A stretch of 64,000 bases of DNA from Endomychus coccineus. Taxonomy: Eukaryota > Arthropoda > Insecta > Coleoptera > Endomychidae. Position 1 is the first letter of the stretch; every line of letters starts with the position of its first letter. Position numbers and translations under genes: made by a program. This document shows positions 41,641 to 54,393 of the stretch, piece after piece. The stretch covers positions 44,911,299 to 44,975,298 of the forward strand of contig OY294070.1 in assembly GCA_958510875.1 (NCBI GenBank). Direction: 5' to 3'. Under the pieces are notes generated by a model. That model saw nothing but the letters and a program-made list of their open reading frames with translations. It did no database searches and was not told the DNA's origin.

Positions 41641-42473
41641 AAAAAAAATTAAATCCATTTCATATGGCCATTCAGTTATTGGCATATGGTCAATCAGTGA
41701 TTGGCATAATATTAGGGTGATAAGGTTCCAAAATGTATCTAAATACACGTTGAAATGCAAAATAGTAAAAAATTTCAACAATGCAGTCATTGGCCGTATG
41801 ACCAATAGCTGTTTTCGACATCTAATTCAAAGCCAGTGATTGGCATACTCTATTACATGAAGTTTCACCATGAAAATCATTTTCCCGCCAACAAATAATT
41901 TGCCTTAAATATTCTTTGAACTAATATATCATAAAACAATGTGAAAATCTACTTACATTGGGAATTATTCTCACTAGTACAACACTCGGTCTAAACAGTT
42001 TTCAATATATCTGACCACAAACTGAAGAATGGAGAGCACGAACTTATTCAGAACGATGTAGTTTTTTTTAGGTTATGCGATAATGCTTGAAGAACTGGGA
42101 AATATATTCTGAAAGGTTGCCAATACAAATTGATGAAATCAAATTCCACCACTTTTGAATCAGATTATTATAGATTATAAAAAACTGATGCTATGCCAAT
42201 TACTACCTAGTGGACGATGACTGTCTGGTTTACCCTAGTACATTCTACTACATTTTAAGCCATTTCAAACGTATTAGTAGACTATTACTTTCTTTGACAA
42301 GCTTTTGTTATCCAATAATAATACTTTTGTCAAACTTACTGTTCTGCAAACAGTGAAAACTGTCACTTGAAACGCGAAGGGTCTGAATATCAATAAGTAA
42401 CCATAGCAATCAGAACGAATGTCGTCATATGCACGCGTATCCAACGACAAAGCGTGGATCGAGATAATTAATT
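41641..42473. other. No gene seen
   Basis: AT-rich. Several short variants of ATTGGCATATGGTCAAT-like sequence occur at 41670-41850. Nothing else recognised. Confidence 0.4.
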
Positions 42474-42487
42474 GCATCACGTCTGGA

Positions 42488-43050
42488 TCACATATGTCCA
42501 GACCATCTGTCGTTCTTTATCCGTAGGTTTGTCACGCCTATCAAATCCATGATTTTCCTACCTCTTTCGACCGTGTCCGTGTCTCCCCATGCCTCGTCTT
42601 TGGCATTAAAGTCTCCCACCAGTATCACCGGCCCGCGGTGATTTATTGGGGGAGACTCCATCCTGCTCAGTACGGTGACTATTGGAGTGACAGGAGCCAC
42701 GTATACGTTTACGAAAGTAGCTGCTACCGGGCCTTGACGCTCCACTGATACTGGTCGCATCTCTTCGGTTGACGCCTGCGCCAGTTCGATAGTTATTCTC
42801 AACTCGTACCAGTGTTGTGACCTTGAACTCGATACCACCTTCGTGTCTTAACTCATCCCGGCCAAGCCGGGAATCGTCTTAACGGTTCCTGTATGCAGTC
42901 TACATCTATCTGTCTTTGTTCGGCTGTCTGTCTAGCTTCATAGGTGGCCTCTCTACCATTGCTCACGTTTATATGTAATACCGAAAGTACTATGCGTTTC
43001 TCGCGATTTGAGCTACTCTCCGACGGTAGTACACTTGCTGCACTGGACAC
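42488..43050 (-). pseudogene. R1/jockey-type non-LTR element: ORF2 endonuclease fragment
   Basis: AP-endonuclease start LHINVSNGREATYEARQTAE and DCIQEPLRRFPAWPG (43050-42853), then VNVYVAPVTPI and GPVILVGDFNAKDEAWGDTD (42838-42488). A frameshift separates the two. Truncated at ~42474; the RT is missing. Confidence 0.7.
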
Positions 43051-43757
43051 ATCGGGTGGGCGACCTTGAGTTCCACCTCTTTCTTCCCTGCTCTTTTGTA
43101 GTTCGTGTATCCCACTTTTTCTGCTTTGCAGTATCTCACCTTGAGCTCGAACTCCTCACAGATGACGCACAAGTCCCCTTTCTGAGGGCACTTCGATATT
43201 CTGTGCCAGTGTCCGTATCACTTGAAGCATCACCGGTCCTTTAGCACTTCTTTTACGAAGTAGGATTGGAGACCTATCGTTATTCTTTGTTTCTCCAGCA
43301 TCATTTTCTTGAGCTCTGGCTCCACCGAGAACGTCACTATCTCTCGCCTCCTGTCGAAACAAGTCCTTCTCGCGAAGTACTTGGAGTTTCCTTTGAAAAC
43401 TTCTATTTTCGTGCCGCTCTGTGCTCAGTTATTCATCTCGTGTATTTTTGCGATGATGACCTCCAGTTTTTGCCTCTCCGGCAGGCCAGGCACCGTACTT
43501 GTGGGGTTAAGCTTCCGAAGTTACTCCACCTTCATGCCTTATTGTGACGCAACCTTGGAATCTTCCAATTTCCTCTGTTCCGCGTCTTTGCATATCAAGA
43601 GTAGCCTTTCTGCTTTTCTCTCCGCTAGTCTTACCAGCAGACCTCCGATTTTCGTCACTTTCAAGAGTTTTGCCTGTTCCGCTCTCACCTGCTCGGGGGT
43701 TTTCTCCTCCATCCTCCCTACCGTAGCTTCTTGTCGTACGTAGCACGACCCTTTCAA
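42990..43757 (-). pseudogene. Non-LTR element ORF1 (Gag-like) fragment
   Basis: The minus strand has RMEEKTPEQVRAEQAKLLK, the coiled KIGGLLVRLAERKAERL, EVIIAKIHEMNN, then a CFKW...CPQKGDLCVICEE zinc-knuckle region. Split by several frameshifts. The N-terminal start is lost at the junction near 43738-43757. Lies directly upstream of the endonuclease fragment, as ORF1 does to ORF2. Confidence 0.6.
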
Positions 43758-44022
43758 ATTGCGAAACTTGAGCCGTCAGTGACTGCGGAAACGTCTTTCT
43801 TTCCCGAAGTGATCTCGTCCACGACTACCCGAAGATCCGAATGGCAGTCATGGAATTGAACCGGCGAGAATTCAGAAACGAGCCCTGCAATGCCATAGTT
43901 GATAATCGGCGAAGAATGAGTCATTGGAGCCTGACATCTTCCAACGACTTTTGACTCTATCTGCTCCAGATACCTTTCCAGGAGATGGTGGCACTGGCAT
44001 ACTTTACCGATTCCCTCATTTC
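43738..44022 (-). repeat. Non-LTR 3' segment shared with 55204-55478
   Basis: About 280 bp closely matching the 3' part of the R2-clade element (AGATACCTTTCCAGGAGATG, GCAGTCATGGAATTGAACCG and others). Flanked here by different non-LTR sequences on both sides. Confidence 0.8.
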
Positions 44023-44024
44023 TC

Positions 44025-44422
44025 GAGACCCCTGCCTCCGGAACCCATCCCCAACACCTCATTCCGAAAATTAGCGGGGTCTACACCTTTCGATCCCTCA
44101 TGTTTTCTCAATCTCTCAATTTTGCGTATTTTTCGCTCCTATTGTGAGCCTATTCTTCCTTCTCTACGCTGACTCCTTTCGCACAGCGGTTGAAGTTCTT
44201 GATCTCTCCCGAAATGGTTTCATCAGAAACGCAGGAAGGGAGTGCGTCGCCTATCGCTCGTGGCTCTGATTCGAACCTCTGTCTCGATGTTTCCCTATGT
44301 TAGCTCTGGCAGTTCTATATTATATATTCTGCAGTTTCTTGCTCACCTATTGCGCAGTCGCACCTTTCGGTTTCCTGTTTGAGGTGGAACCTTTTTAAGT
44401 ATGCCCTGAAGGAACCGTGACC
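44025..44422 (-). pseudogene. Non-LTR ORF2 C-terminal fragment
   Basis: The minus strand reads GSFRAYLKRFHLKQETERCD and CAIGEQETAEYII-NCQ, the Cys/His knuckle region at the end of R1/jockey-type ORF2 (YL-RF------C-C---ET--H---C). Abuts a Harbinger fragment at 44422/44423. Confidence 0.6.
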
Positions 44423-45008
44423 TGATTATAACTTCACATAAATAAATGTAGGCATGAACGGAAGACTTTCAGATGGTGGTGTGTTTAGGGAGAGCGATTT
44501 GGCAAGAGCCCTTGGAGAGAACAGACTCAATTTTCTAGAAGACAAACCTTTACCAGGGAGAAATGAACCAGTACCGCATGTAATAAATGCAGGTGCAGCT
44601 TTTTCTCTATCCACTTATATATTAAAATCTTACCCTTTTCGAAACATGTCAAGAGAGCAAAGAATTTTCAACTACCGATCAAGCAGAGCCCGCCGCGTGG
44701 TTGAAAATACATTTGTCATATTAGCTAACCGTTCCAGAGTATCACTTTATACAATACCTTTGAAACCAGAAAAAGCAAAAATTATAACCCAAGCGTGCTG
44801 TGCACTTCATAATTTTCTCAGGCATGAAACAAATAATGCTTATTTACTCAATAATCCAGAAGAAGGAATCGATGGAAGGTAGAGATTTGTCTTCGGTTTA
44901 GGCAGAGAAAACTGGCAGGCTCAGAAATGCAGCCCTCGCTATAAGAGAAGAATTTAAAACATATTTCAGTGGATGTGGTCGAGTGCCTTGGCAGGATGAT
45001 TTAATTTA
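44423..45008 (+). pseudogene. H2-type Harbinger transposase, 3' half, copy 2
   Basis: Starts within the second-Asp region (the DADYN site itself falls at the junction), then GRLSDGGVFRESDLARALGE, VINAGAAFSLSTYIL, and FNYRSSRARRVVENTF with the Glu. A stop at 44881 and a frameshift follow; ends as CGRVPWQDDLI-stop. Shares ~93% with copy 1 by eye. Confidence 0.75.
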
Positions 45009-45109
45009 ATGTTTTTTAGTTTTTGAGCAATGGCATAGAAAAAACGAAGTTAATAAATGCTAAATAGTTTTATTAATATAGAAAAAAAATTTATTATGCT
45101 ATAAAATAT

Positions 45110-46165
45110 TCCTCCTATCTCTGTCTTTTTTTCGCAGAAAAAATTGATGGCAAAATGCATTATTTCACCTCGTCCAAGATGTCTTCATCTTCAATGTAGT
45201 TCAATTCTTCTGCTACCATTCTGAAAAGTGTTAAAATCATATTTACAATAATTTGTCAAATATTGTTTAGCACACATTTAAATGAAATTTGACCCGAATG
45301 GTTAGATATTTTGTGAAAAATAGGCAATTCCATAAATAAATAAATTGAAGGTTCAATAAAGTCCAGTGATTAAGTTTTGATCTTTCCTTGTACAATTTTA
45401 CTAAGTGATCCAAAAATGTTTTTCATCAGAAACGTTTACTCTTGTCATTAAAGGGATCCAGTTTTTATTTACTGCTACTTAATTATTTAATTAGGAACTT
45501 AATTTCCAAATATGGAATGCTTTTTATTTACATCCTCATTGGATTTGTTAAAATTTTGTAAGGTTGAAATGGCTGTGGTCAGTAAACCACTTATATCATC
45601 ATGTTCTACAACTTTCCTCCGGGCTCTCTTCTTTGGAGGTTGTTCTGGAGTAGAGGTACCTCATGACATACTGGCTCTACACTCTGAAGGTGAAAATTGC
45701 TCCCCTTCTACCATAGATACATCCTGAATGTCCCCATCGTAAATGATTTCACATTCATGTTAAAATAGGTAAAAGTATCTTAATAAACCGATGCACTGTT
45801 TTCAATGTCCAATACTTTTATATACAAATTGAGATCTAACACTCACCTTGTCATAACGATCCTCTTGACTGAATGTTTCTTCAGCCCGACTGAATTCTGT
45901 TGCCATATTAGATTCTCCCTGGCTTACAACTTCTGTTCCCTGTTGCAGAAATTGCAACAGATCGAAACACCATAGTTTGGGTTTGTATATGTGGTCTGTT
46001 GAAGTTCCAGATACCTCACTTTTTTTAATGTTATTAAATTCTGATAAGAATTGCGTCCTTATGCCATGTATTTTTTTCTTTATGTCTTCTGGAGTTAGGT
46101 TTGTGAGCTTTTGTTCATTAATTTCGGCAGCTATCCCCTGAAGGGCCCTGTTTCGTTTGGTTTGT
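45110..46165 (-). pseudogene. H2-type MADF gene, copy 2
   Basis: Matches 28430-29460 but lacks the first ~30 codons of the MADF domain because of a deletion joining GCCCTGTTTCGTTTGG to later sequence near 46160. Non-functional. Confidence 0.6.
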
Positions 46166-46714
46166 TTTCATTTTAATAAAATAGGTCCAGGCTATCCAAA
46201 TAACCGGTATCTACCAAAGGTCATTAAAAACAAAACTTACCCTTCGCCACACGCCATTATTTAATTTCTTTAAAGGTAACGTTAAAATACAACACGATTC
46301 ACAGCTAAGGTTTAAATGTCCGAATTAAATCGAACGCAAACGAAACACAACAACACGAGGAAACCTTAAACTACAATGAAAAAATATACAATTTACAGTC
46401 CAAATCGAAAACAAAAGAATAAGCGAAACACAAGAATCAATAGGTAATGAACATTTATGTTGTACTCTGTACTGTGATATAAACATCAATAAGCGTCCTT
46501 GTGGGAACTTTCGTTCAGTTGGTAACTAAAAAGTCTCCAAAAATGTTCCCCCATAATTGCATGCAACTCGCAATTAATATCGAACCGGACCGATTCTGTG
46601 CATTGTCTTGAAGTGGCAAGAGACTTGAACGCAATTTCTGTACTGCGCATGCCTTTGATCAAGAGTATTGTATATTGCAACAAGAATTGCGAACTGTACT
46701 GCTGCGTACTGCTG

Positions 46715-47446
46715 GGTAAATCTGAAGCGGACCAATCCATAGAGAAACTATTCAAACCCGTCACAACACCATTAAAGAAGGTGATCGCTACAAAAATCAA
46801 ATCGATGAAAGAGATAAAACAAGAATATGAGACTGATGAAGCAGTGGATGAAGAAGATGAAAACGAAACGGTCGATGATGCTCTGACGGTGCAAACTTCC
46901 CATTATCAATATCCTGCGCATATGCGTAAATATGTTCAAGAACATTGGGAGAAGAGTGATAAAATCGATAAAATATATGAACCTGTTTATGATGCGAGCT
47001 ATGCGGGGTGGATTCTTGGTCGTAAGGTTTTGATATTTGGAGATAATATCAAAACAGGAGGGTATAGCGCGAAGGGAACACCTGAATTGTACGAACTCAT
47101 ATTTTACAAAGCACCCAAGAACTATAAGAATACCGATAAAGGGGCATACAGAGAAATTTTGAGCTTAACAAATGCTCACAGAAATATTAATGGTAATTTG
47201 AAGGAAACCAATAAGCCCAAGTATCTGAATATAGTGAAACATATGTTTTCAAGCACATCCTCAACTTCTGGCAGTGGCCTACATCTAACCTACAACGATG
47301 ATCCTGTTGAGTATATTTTTGGGACGATACGAACGAGCTCGTGGAACGATTGAGTCTTTTGATGGCATCTCAACAAGAATACATCGCACGACAATTAGAT
47401 TGTCGCTATAATAAATGAACTTCAAGAGGCCGATTTCATATATTAC
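46715..47446 (+). pseudogene. Polinton DUF8207-like gene, copy 2
   Basis: Cleaner than copy 1: one frame from ~46715 to 47353 covers IEKLFKPVTTPLKKVIATK, YEPVYDASYAGWILGRK, GYSAKGTPELYELIFYKAPK (the conserved GT--LYELI-YK-P block), AYREILSLTNAHRNING and KYLNIVKHMF. Frameshift near 47320, after EYIF. The N-terminal codons and any ATG belong to the part replaced by the Harbinger right end, which is fused in frame upstream. Confidence 0.72.
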
Positions 47447-47480
47447 TGTGTGTTCATTACTGTTACATATCATTTACACG

Positions 47481-48143
47481 ATGAGTCTTGATAAGTTTTG
47501 ACGAAGATCTGTGATTGGTGGTTCGATCAGCATCAATACTCTTCGACAATCGATATTTTCACACGTTCTAGCTCGTAGACCAGATGGTGATATGGATATC
47601 GAGAACGTGAAAATTTGTAATGTGAAAACGGCCACATTCGAGAACGATGTTACAACCAAGATTTATTTTGATGATGCTAGTGTTAAGATTGAGGAGAACT
47701 TGAAGCGTACCTTCAACGATGACTTTTCGCATAAGATTCAGAGATTAAACGGAGAGATGAACAACATACCATCGTACACGAATCAAATTGATGTCAGCTT
47801 TACTAATTTACATAAAGAATTGGATGAATACAAGCGGAAAAAAGCTCATGATTTCAAAACCGTTGGAGCGGATACCGTGTACGTGCTCGATATCTTCAAG
47901 AAATTTTCTAATGATTTCGAATCATATCGTAAGTGTCAAAGCGTTATTTTGCGTGATCATAATGATAAATTGAACAAGATCACTATAGATTATAACATAA
48001 TGGATGTACATCGGGAGGATATCATGAGTAGGCTGCTCGCGTTAGAGCAACGTATGACGACACCCTCGAAGAAAAGACCGATTGATGCTACCACCTCCGT
48101 CTCAACCAACCCGAAACGTATAACTCCAAAATCCTATAAATAA
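47481..48143 (+). pseudogene. Polinton-associated gene of unknown role, full length with one stop
   Basis: ATG at 47481 (MSLDKF), an in-frame TGA at about 47499, then an open frame to 48143: SISINTLRQSIFSHVLARRP, VKICNVKTATFENDVTTKIY, a middle helical region (NLHKELDEYKRKKAHD) and VILRDHNDKLNKITIDYNIM before MSRLLALEQRMTT. Length ~220 residues. The N-terminal two thirds look like a repetitive beta/coiled arrangement as in viral fibre or tail-spike stalks, but this is a guess. 35 bases downstream of the DUF8207-like gene in copy 1. Confidence 0.6.
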
Positions 48144-50540
48144 ACCGATAAACTGATTCTACACTAGATAATAGTTGAAATACGATGCAACAAATGATTC
48201 CCATTTTCTCGTATACATAGTTCACAACGTGGTACAACAGATTTTCTAACTTCAACGAAAACCTTTTGCCAATTTTCATCCGATTTTCATGGTGGTGGTA
48301 ATTAATCACAAAAATCAAATTTGTCGTGAAACGTTACCAGATACAAAGAAATATCAAGAGACATTATTTGTTTCGATTTGAATTCTGCGTCGAAATTTGT
48401 AACTAAAATGTAACTTTTACCGGGTGATAACACCAATCAATTTATTGCTATTAAATACCTATATCTACGCCACTGGAAGTGATACCAGTCTCAAATTATG
48501 TGCAAATGTGATAACCTATGTACGAATCCACGGTACCAAATTTCATTGAGACATCTTGATTATCTTCGGAGATACAAACAAAATTAAGAAATTTTTTATA
48601 AATTTCAAGTATCTCGAAAATTAGGCGTCTGTGCATATATGTTAATAGGAACTTTTTTCTCAAAATCGAATTTTCTAACGACTGTTAAGGTTCTGCTACT
48701 AAAACCTGGGACGCCCCTATTTATTATTACATAATCAACAAAAAGGACATAACCTCAATATTCTAGAATGCATAGACATTTTTAAAACATTCAAAAAACC
48801 ATAGTTAAATAGTATTAAATGACCAAATCGATACCTTTAATTGACCACTTGTGAACAATTTTGTGAATAAACTCCCCCTGAAACCATTGTCTACCCCCAT
48901 CCTTCAAATTCAACCACATTCAGATTTATTCTTCATATTTAAAGACATAATATTTAGATTCAGCTCAGTTGATAACTCCTAGCTTTGAGAATGCCACATT
49001 GGTGAAACAATTTGTTATCGTTATTTCTAAATTGAATGTAATAAGTTTTGCGAAAATTATAGTTTAATTCTCCAACTTCCGAAAGTGACATTATTTCATA
49101 TTCACAAATCATCAAATAATATAGAAAGAACACGAGTTGAATAACTCTTATTCAATACTGGGTGAACTTGCCCCAAATTCTGAATTTGAATGCAATGGTA
49201 TCTTTATTATAAACAACTGAGAAAATTGTCATTTTCACTTACCGTTGTGGTATTGGGATTCAGGTTGGTTTTATACGACCACTTCTAAGCTTCATGATAT
49301 TATGATTGATATTATGTACTCTTTTCTACACTGGTTGATTCGAATTATGGTGCACAAAACGTAAAATCAAATAAGCAAATTCACCCGGATGCAAAGTGAA
49401 TCTTCACACGAATATTCCGTTGCCAATACAGAAACGTTAACTCTAATTATGAGTATGGCCTACTTATATCAGTAATAGTTGTGTTTTCAATTAAGTTTGC
49501 TCTGTAAAGAGTTAGAAAAATCTCTCACGACTTCTCTCTATGAACTTTTCTGCGATATGGAACTAGGCAACTAGGATCTGAAATCTGGAATTATTGCAAT
49601 ATATTCTCTAGTGTGAAAAATCTAATACAATCGGTCAATTCCGTTTCAGTATACAAAGCAGTACTTTGCGGTCAGTAACGCATTGTTCAACATGAAATCC
49701 GCGCAGATGGGCGTGTTTAGCTTCGAATTTCGCAGATAACAAACCACGTGTGGCGAGTTTTATTTCTTTATCCTAATCGAACCCTATTCCATTACTTTTT
49801 ATCTGTCTCGCTTGCACCAGGAAAGTAAAAAACGTTGTTTTTAACTTCACAAGTCGTTTTCTGAGAATACGTATTTTATACTTTATTATTTAAGAAAGGA
49901 GATTCTAGAAATTTGTATTCCGTCAACAAGCTGTGCTAGATAAATGCGTTTGAAGATAATTCTCAAGTAAGCATTGCTCAGTATGAAACTACTCTTTCAG
50001 AGATGAGGAACAATCTACATAGCAAAAAGTAATCGAAATATCAACAAGAAAATGAGTTTAATCAAATAAAACTGCTTACGAAACATTTAGTACAGTCAAT
50101 AAGCTGAGGGGAACTTTCTAAAATATCATTACTTTGTCAAATATCACTTTATTCAAGAAAACGTTTACTGCTGACCTAAAAAAGAGCAAAAAACCTCTAT
50201 CTAATTATTACGTCCTATTTTTCCGTAGCTTGACTCCACTAGGTGTTTTTTAAATAGAATAAATCACCAGAATTTTCCGATAATCATTACCAAGCAAAAC
50301 TCAGTTATAATTCACCAAAGGAGCACGTTCATAATATAAACGCAAATATGAATTAAAATACTGTTGGAAGATGTTGTCTTGAATACAAGTCACCCCAAGC
50401 AGTACAATCCTTATAATCCTAAGTTCGCTAATGAACTAAATAATACATCCAAGAGTTAATGTTAAACATGTATTTGATGGTAACTCTAATTTGAAATACT
50501 TTCTCTGTAATATGTTCAATAAAATTTCAGATCATGGTAA
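48144..50540. other. No gene seen
   Basis: 2.4 kb of AT-rich sequence with frequent stops in all frames and no repeat, terminal inverted repeat or protein family that I recognise. The best candidate here for unique host intergenic or intronic DNA. Confidence 0.5.
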
Positions 50541-50544
50541 ATAT

Positions 50545-50662
50545 ACAAAGGATGATAAGTGAAACTTTTGAATTTTATTGAAGTATTTGAAGGTAATGGC
50601 TCTATGCCATCATCTTCAAATACTTAAATAAATAAAAATAGTTCCATTTATCATCCTTTAGT
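50545..50662. repeat. Imperfect palindrome of ~115 bp
   Basis: GAAGTATTTGAAGGTAATGGC pairs with GCCATCATCTTCAAATACTT, and the outer GGATGATAAGTGAAAC pairs with GTTCCATTTATCATCC. Could be a tiny hairpin MITE or an RNA hairpin. Confidence 0.75.
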
Positions 50663-50937
50663 AATTAAATATAAAATTCAAGGGCTCTAAGTTTAAAATT
50701 TTTAACTTCACTATCATCTATCTTTTGAGAATGTAATAACATTTCTACCTTAGCACCATAATAAATGTTCTTAATTGGTAAAAAGTTATGAGGATTAGAT
50801 GTAGATATTATATCATTGATGGATGTTTTGTTGATATGTTTGAGTTGAATATAATTTTTTTAAACTGTTCTGTACAGCTCTGTTATTCTGGATTGTAGAA
50901 CATGAATTTTTGAGCTCTCACTTTGAAATTTTTAGTT

Positions 50938-52260
50938 AAGACGGTTCACAATATCTAATATATATGAGAGGAAGTAAAAGTATAGTTTGTACACAGGATT
51001 TTTCAAGTTCTGCAGAATAGCATTAGAACTATGCAAATTGTCCAACAATGCTGAGTTTGTAAAAACCAATATAAGAGCATCCCAGTTCTGGATAATTCTG
51101 TCAACAACTGCCAATAACAGAAACATTTTTATTTTTGAAATAAAAGTATAAACAAAATATATACCTGAAGTGAGAGCCATCTTGTTTGGCTTGGTCTCAA
51201 CATTTTATGCGGTTTTGTATCTACAAGTACCTGGCATTCGTGGAGCTCATCTGTACGCTTGCTACTATTTGAAAAATAATTGTAGATTCTACGAGCAAAC
51301 TCTTCGACTGACTTTGGCAACTTATTTGCTTCAGCAGATGAACATTATTGAAAACTATGGCACACACAACCCCTTACAAAAAAGTTTGGAATCTTCTCTT
51401 TGAAACGAGCTTGCACACTTGTTAAATTGCCCATCATGACTGCAGCGTTATCTGCTGCCAGGCCTATCATATTTCCTAGGGGGATTTTATTTTCTGTCAG
51501 ATGTTTAGTTATCGCTTCAAATAAACTTTCTGCTGTTGATGAATTCATCTTAATAAGTCCAAAGAATTGGTCTTCTACACCATTGTCATAAAATCTTACA
51601 ACAATGGCTAACGACTTTTTAGCACCAATATCGGTTGTTTCATCAACGATGAGTGAGAAAAATGATTTTGTCAATTTAGATTGAAGATCTTCCATTGCTT
51701 GCACAGCCAAACACTCTTTCGTTATAGATGTTGCTTTTGTACGAGAACAGTTGATACCTATTCCAATTTCGGAGTCAGGCAAATGATCCATCAATAAAAA
51801 GGGTAGGTTATGAAAATGCGAAAACATAGTCATTTTAAATTCTGCTGACTTGACTGCCACCTGCAGAGCTTGTTTCTTTGGTGACATCACAAAAGTTTGG
51901 GTGTATTGGAAACTTTCTTTAAATTGTTCTTATGTAAATTTGTATTTTCATGTCTGAAAATCCCATAATTAGTTTTGTACAAGCTCTACAAAAGGCATGA
52001 TTATCATCTGATACCAGTAACCAATTGCCGAATTTTAATTTCCGTTCCGATTTGTATTTTTGTTTGAATAACTTTCGCTTCTTTGAGACATTATGCTCTT
52101 GCTCATCTATGCTATTAGACTTATTGTTATCAGTATCACTGTCAGATTCAAAAGTTCCTGTTTGTTTCTTCGATTGGGATTCCCTATGACTTAATCCAAG
52201 ACTCTGACTTGAACTTGAAGTTCCCGGCTCAGGTTCACTCGTAGTAGTACACTATACAAA
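50938..52260 (-). pseudogene. hAT-superfamily transposase
   Basis: Reads from an N-terminal Ser/acidic region (SSSSQSLGLSHRESQSKK) through KFGNWLL...HAFCRACTKLI (zinc-finger half), then the RNase H-fold core SKLTKSFFSLIVDETTDIGA, GNMIGLAADNAAVMMGN and RGCVCHSF. After a shift near 51345 it continues KMLRPSQTRWLSLQ, and after another AVVDRIIQNWDALILVF and KLYFYFLSYILDIVNRLN. The order DE-TD, C-D-A--M and RWLSL is that of the hAT/ZBED-like group. At least three frameshifts; the C-terminal dimerisation region is missing. Confidence 0.75.
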
Positions 52261-52264
52261 TTCT

Positions 52265-53040
52265 TGAATGTTTTTCTTAGGCAGTAGTATTTTGAAATAT
52301 CTAAAATGTAACAAACAGAACCTTGATGTATTGGAAAATTCTATTTTAATGACCTAACTTACTGCTCCATATCTTTACTCAGCTAAAAAGTATTTTTTCC
52401 TCTATCGTCGGAATAACTGATTTTCGAGGGATTCTCCACTGGCCACTGATCGACACTTAATTTTGAATTTGACATGAACAGTACACACACAGTACAGAAC
52501 AAGCAATCACTATAGATAAAGATAATATCTTGACCTAGAGTAAACATATTAGATTATAGTATGCTTTTGGATATTTAACCTATTTTACAAATGAACTACG
52601 AATGCAAACTATAATTTGCCGAAACCGAACGAGTTCGTCATCTATTTTGAGAACAAGGTGACAACCATTGGTTAGAATCCTAACTCGATGGTGAAAACGT
52701 GATAAAACTCTCAGCGGCGTAACAGGTTGTAATTTTTCGTACCACGTCTATTACGAACGTAACAGCTACGGCAACACTGGGCAGATCGAATAAACGCTTC
52801 GTGCTCCTTAAGTAACTCCCGTCGTTGAGCTGCCCATCCGCGCCCAAGGATTGCGTTCCCCCGGAACCATGCTACTAACAATCAACCAGATTCATAACAT
52901 AAGGTAAGAAAATAGCAAATTCGGTTAAAGATCGGGTACCACAGGAAACACACAAACGGTATTCTGTCTCTCTCCCACCAGAACTTTATCCAGGGCAGCT
53001 TCTTATTGACGAGTGACTAACCCTAAATATTCCTTTAGAA
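52265..53040. other. Non-coding, probably downstream region of G3
   Basis: No ORF. Contains a GC-richer patch (52720-52880). Might include the G3 3' region or LTR but I cannot find a matching second LTR. Confidence 0.35.
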
Positions 53041-53050
53041 GACTCTTACT

Positions 53051-54385
53051 TCAGAAGGAAAAACCTTTGGACCATTCTTGAAAACAACCCCTGCCCAACA
53101 CAGGGAAATAAAGAAAAGACCTCTGAATTGTCGCTTTCACTTCCAGAGTCATCCTGTACATAAGGTTTAAGATCTTGAACGTGCCATATTCCTTCTGATT
53201 CTCCTGAATCTTTTGATAGTTCAAACCAATTCGATAATTCGAACCAACTCGTCGTTTAATAAACAAAGGACCTATGAATTTGGGTGCTAACTTAGCATTA
53301 ATAAAATTAACAGCACTAGACAAAATATTATTACGACGGTATACTTTTTGGCTTTCGGAATAAACAGTCGAAAGTCGTTTAGAATCATAAATCTTCTTAT
53401 TACATTCGTAAGCTCTAAGTAATTTTGATTTAACATCCTTATACATCTTCAAAATCCGTCTGTACTTTGCGGAGTATAAAAATCATCAAAGTTTAGTTTA
53501 CATAGATCACCGGAGAAAACATACTCTCTACCAAAATTTACAAAATGCGGAGAATAACCTGTAGTCTCGTGTTTTGCGGTTCTTATAGCACAAGCTATAG
53601 ACGAAAGGTTTTCAGACCATTTGCGTTGGTTATCCTTCACATAGCAAGAAATCATAGTTTTGAGAACTCTATTTGTACGCTCAGTTGGATTTGCTTTAGG
53701 ATAATAATAAGAGGTGTTCAACAGTTTCACTTGATATCTATTTGCTAATTTCAAAAATTCTTGTTCTTCTACAATTTTAACCAAAGCTTTAGAAGTTGCA
53801 GATCTTAATGGAAACACTAATACGAACTTAGAAAAGTAGTCAGTTATGACAAGAATATTCAAATCCTTCAGTAGATCTAGGCACCAATAAAGTCTAAACT
53901 TATCATTTGCCATGGGCACTTTATGTCAGGACCACGACCCATTAAACCGGCTGGTGCTTGTTGTTCAGGTTTATGCTGAGCACACACTTGACAATGTCGT
54001 ACATAAGACGTAATGTCGGGTTTCATCTTTGGTTAGGTGGATGTGTTGTGGAGTTTCCAATAAGTTTTGTAAACACCTAAATGACCACTTGTACACTTTC
54101 GTGGTACTGATGTAGAAATCGAGACCAAAAGTCTTTTGGAACCACCAATTTCCAATTCGAGGTGTCATCAAATACTATCACATTAGGAGTACGAACAATT
54201 TATACAGATTTTCCTTTTCGAATCTCCACTGAAGGGGAATTTTGCGGGTTCTCAGTAATTCTCTTCAGTAAATTCTTATATCATTTTTCTTTCGTATTTT
54301 GAAAATTATACGTAGGATTTTCTAACGAATGTATAACAGGAACGGAACGAGATAAGCAATCAGGTACAAGATTATCTTCGCCTTT
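53051..54385 (-). pseudogene. G3 gypsy element: integrase
   Basis: The zinc-binding end SYVRHCQVCAQHKPEQ (near 53995) is followed by GLMGRGPDIKCPW, and the catalytic core at 53919-53449 has VITDYFSKFVLVFPLR and NTSYYYPKANPTERTNRVLK with the catalytic Glu. The segment with the second Asp (SDNG) is missing between EEQEFLKLANRY and its expected position. The C-terminal region (53452-53051) has NKKIYDSKRLS and LAPKFIGPLFIKRRVG. A frameshift near 53452. Dead copy. Confidence 0.78.
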
Positions 54386-54393
54386 ACGGTGTT

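Larger units (their letters stand above)
44423..47557 (+). repeat. Second copy of the 27.74-31.01 kb block
   Basis: Matches 27735-31013 with substitutions and indels: transposase 3' half, MADF gene, Harbinger right end, DUF8207-like gene and start of the next Polinton gene. Begins abruptly in GATTATAACTTCACAT; about 160 bp of the MADF region is deleted near 46162, and the DUF8207-like gene lacks its copy-1 frameshift near 30550. Confidence 0.85.
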
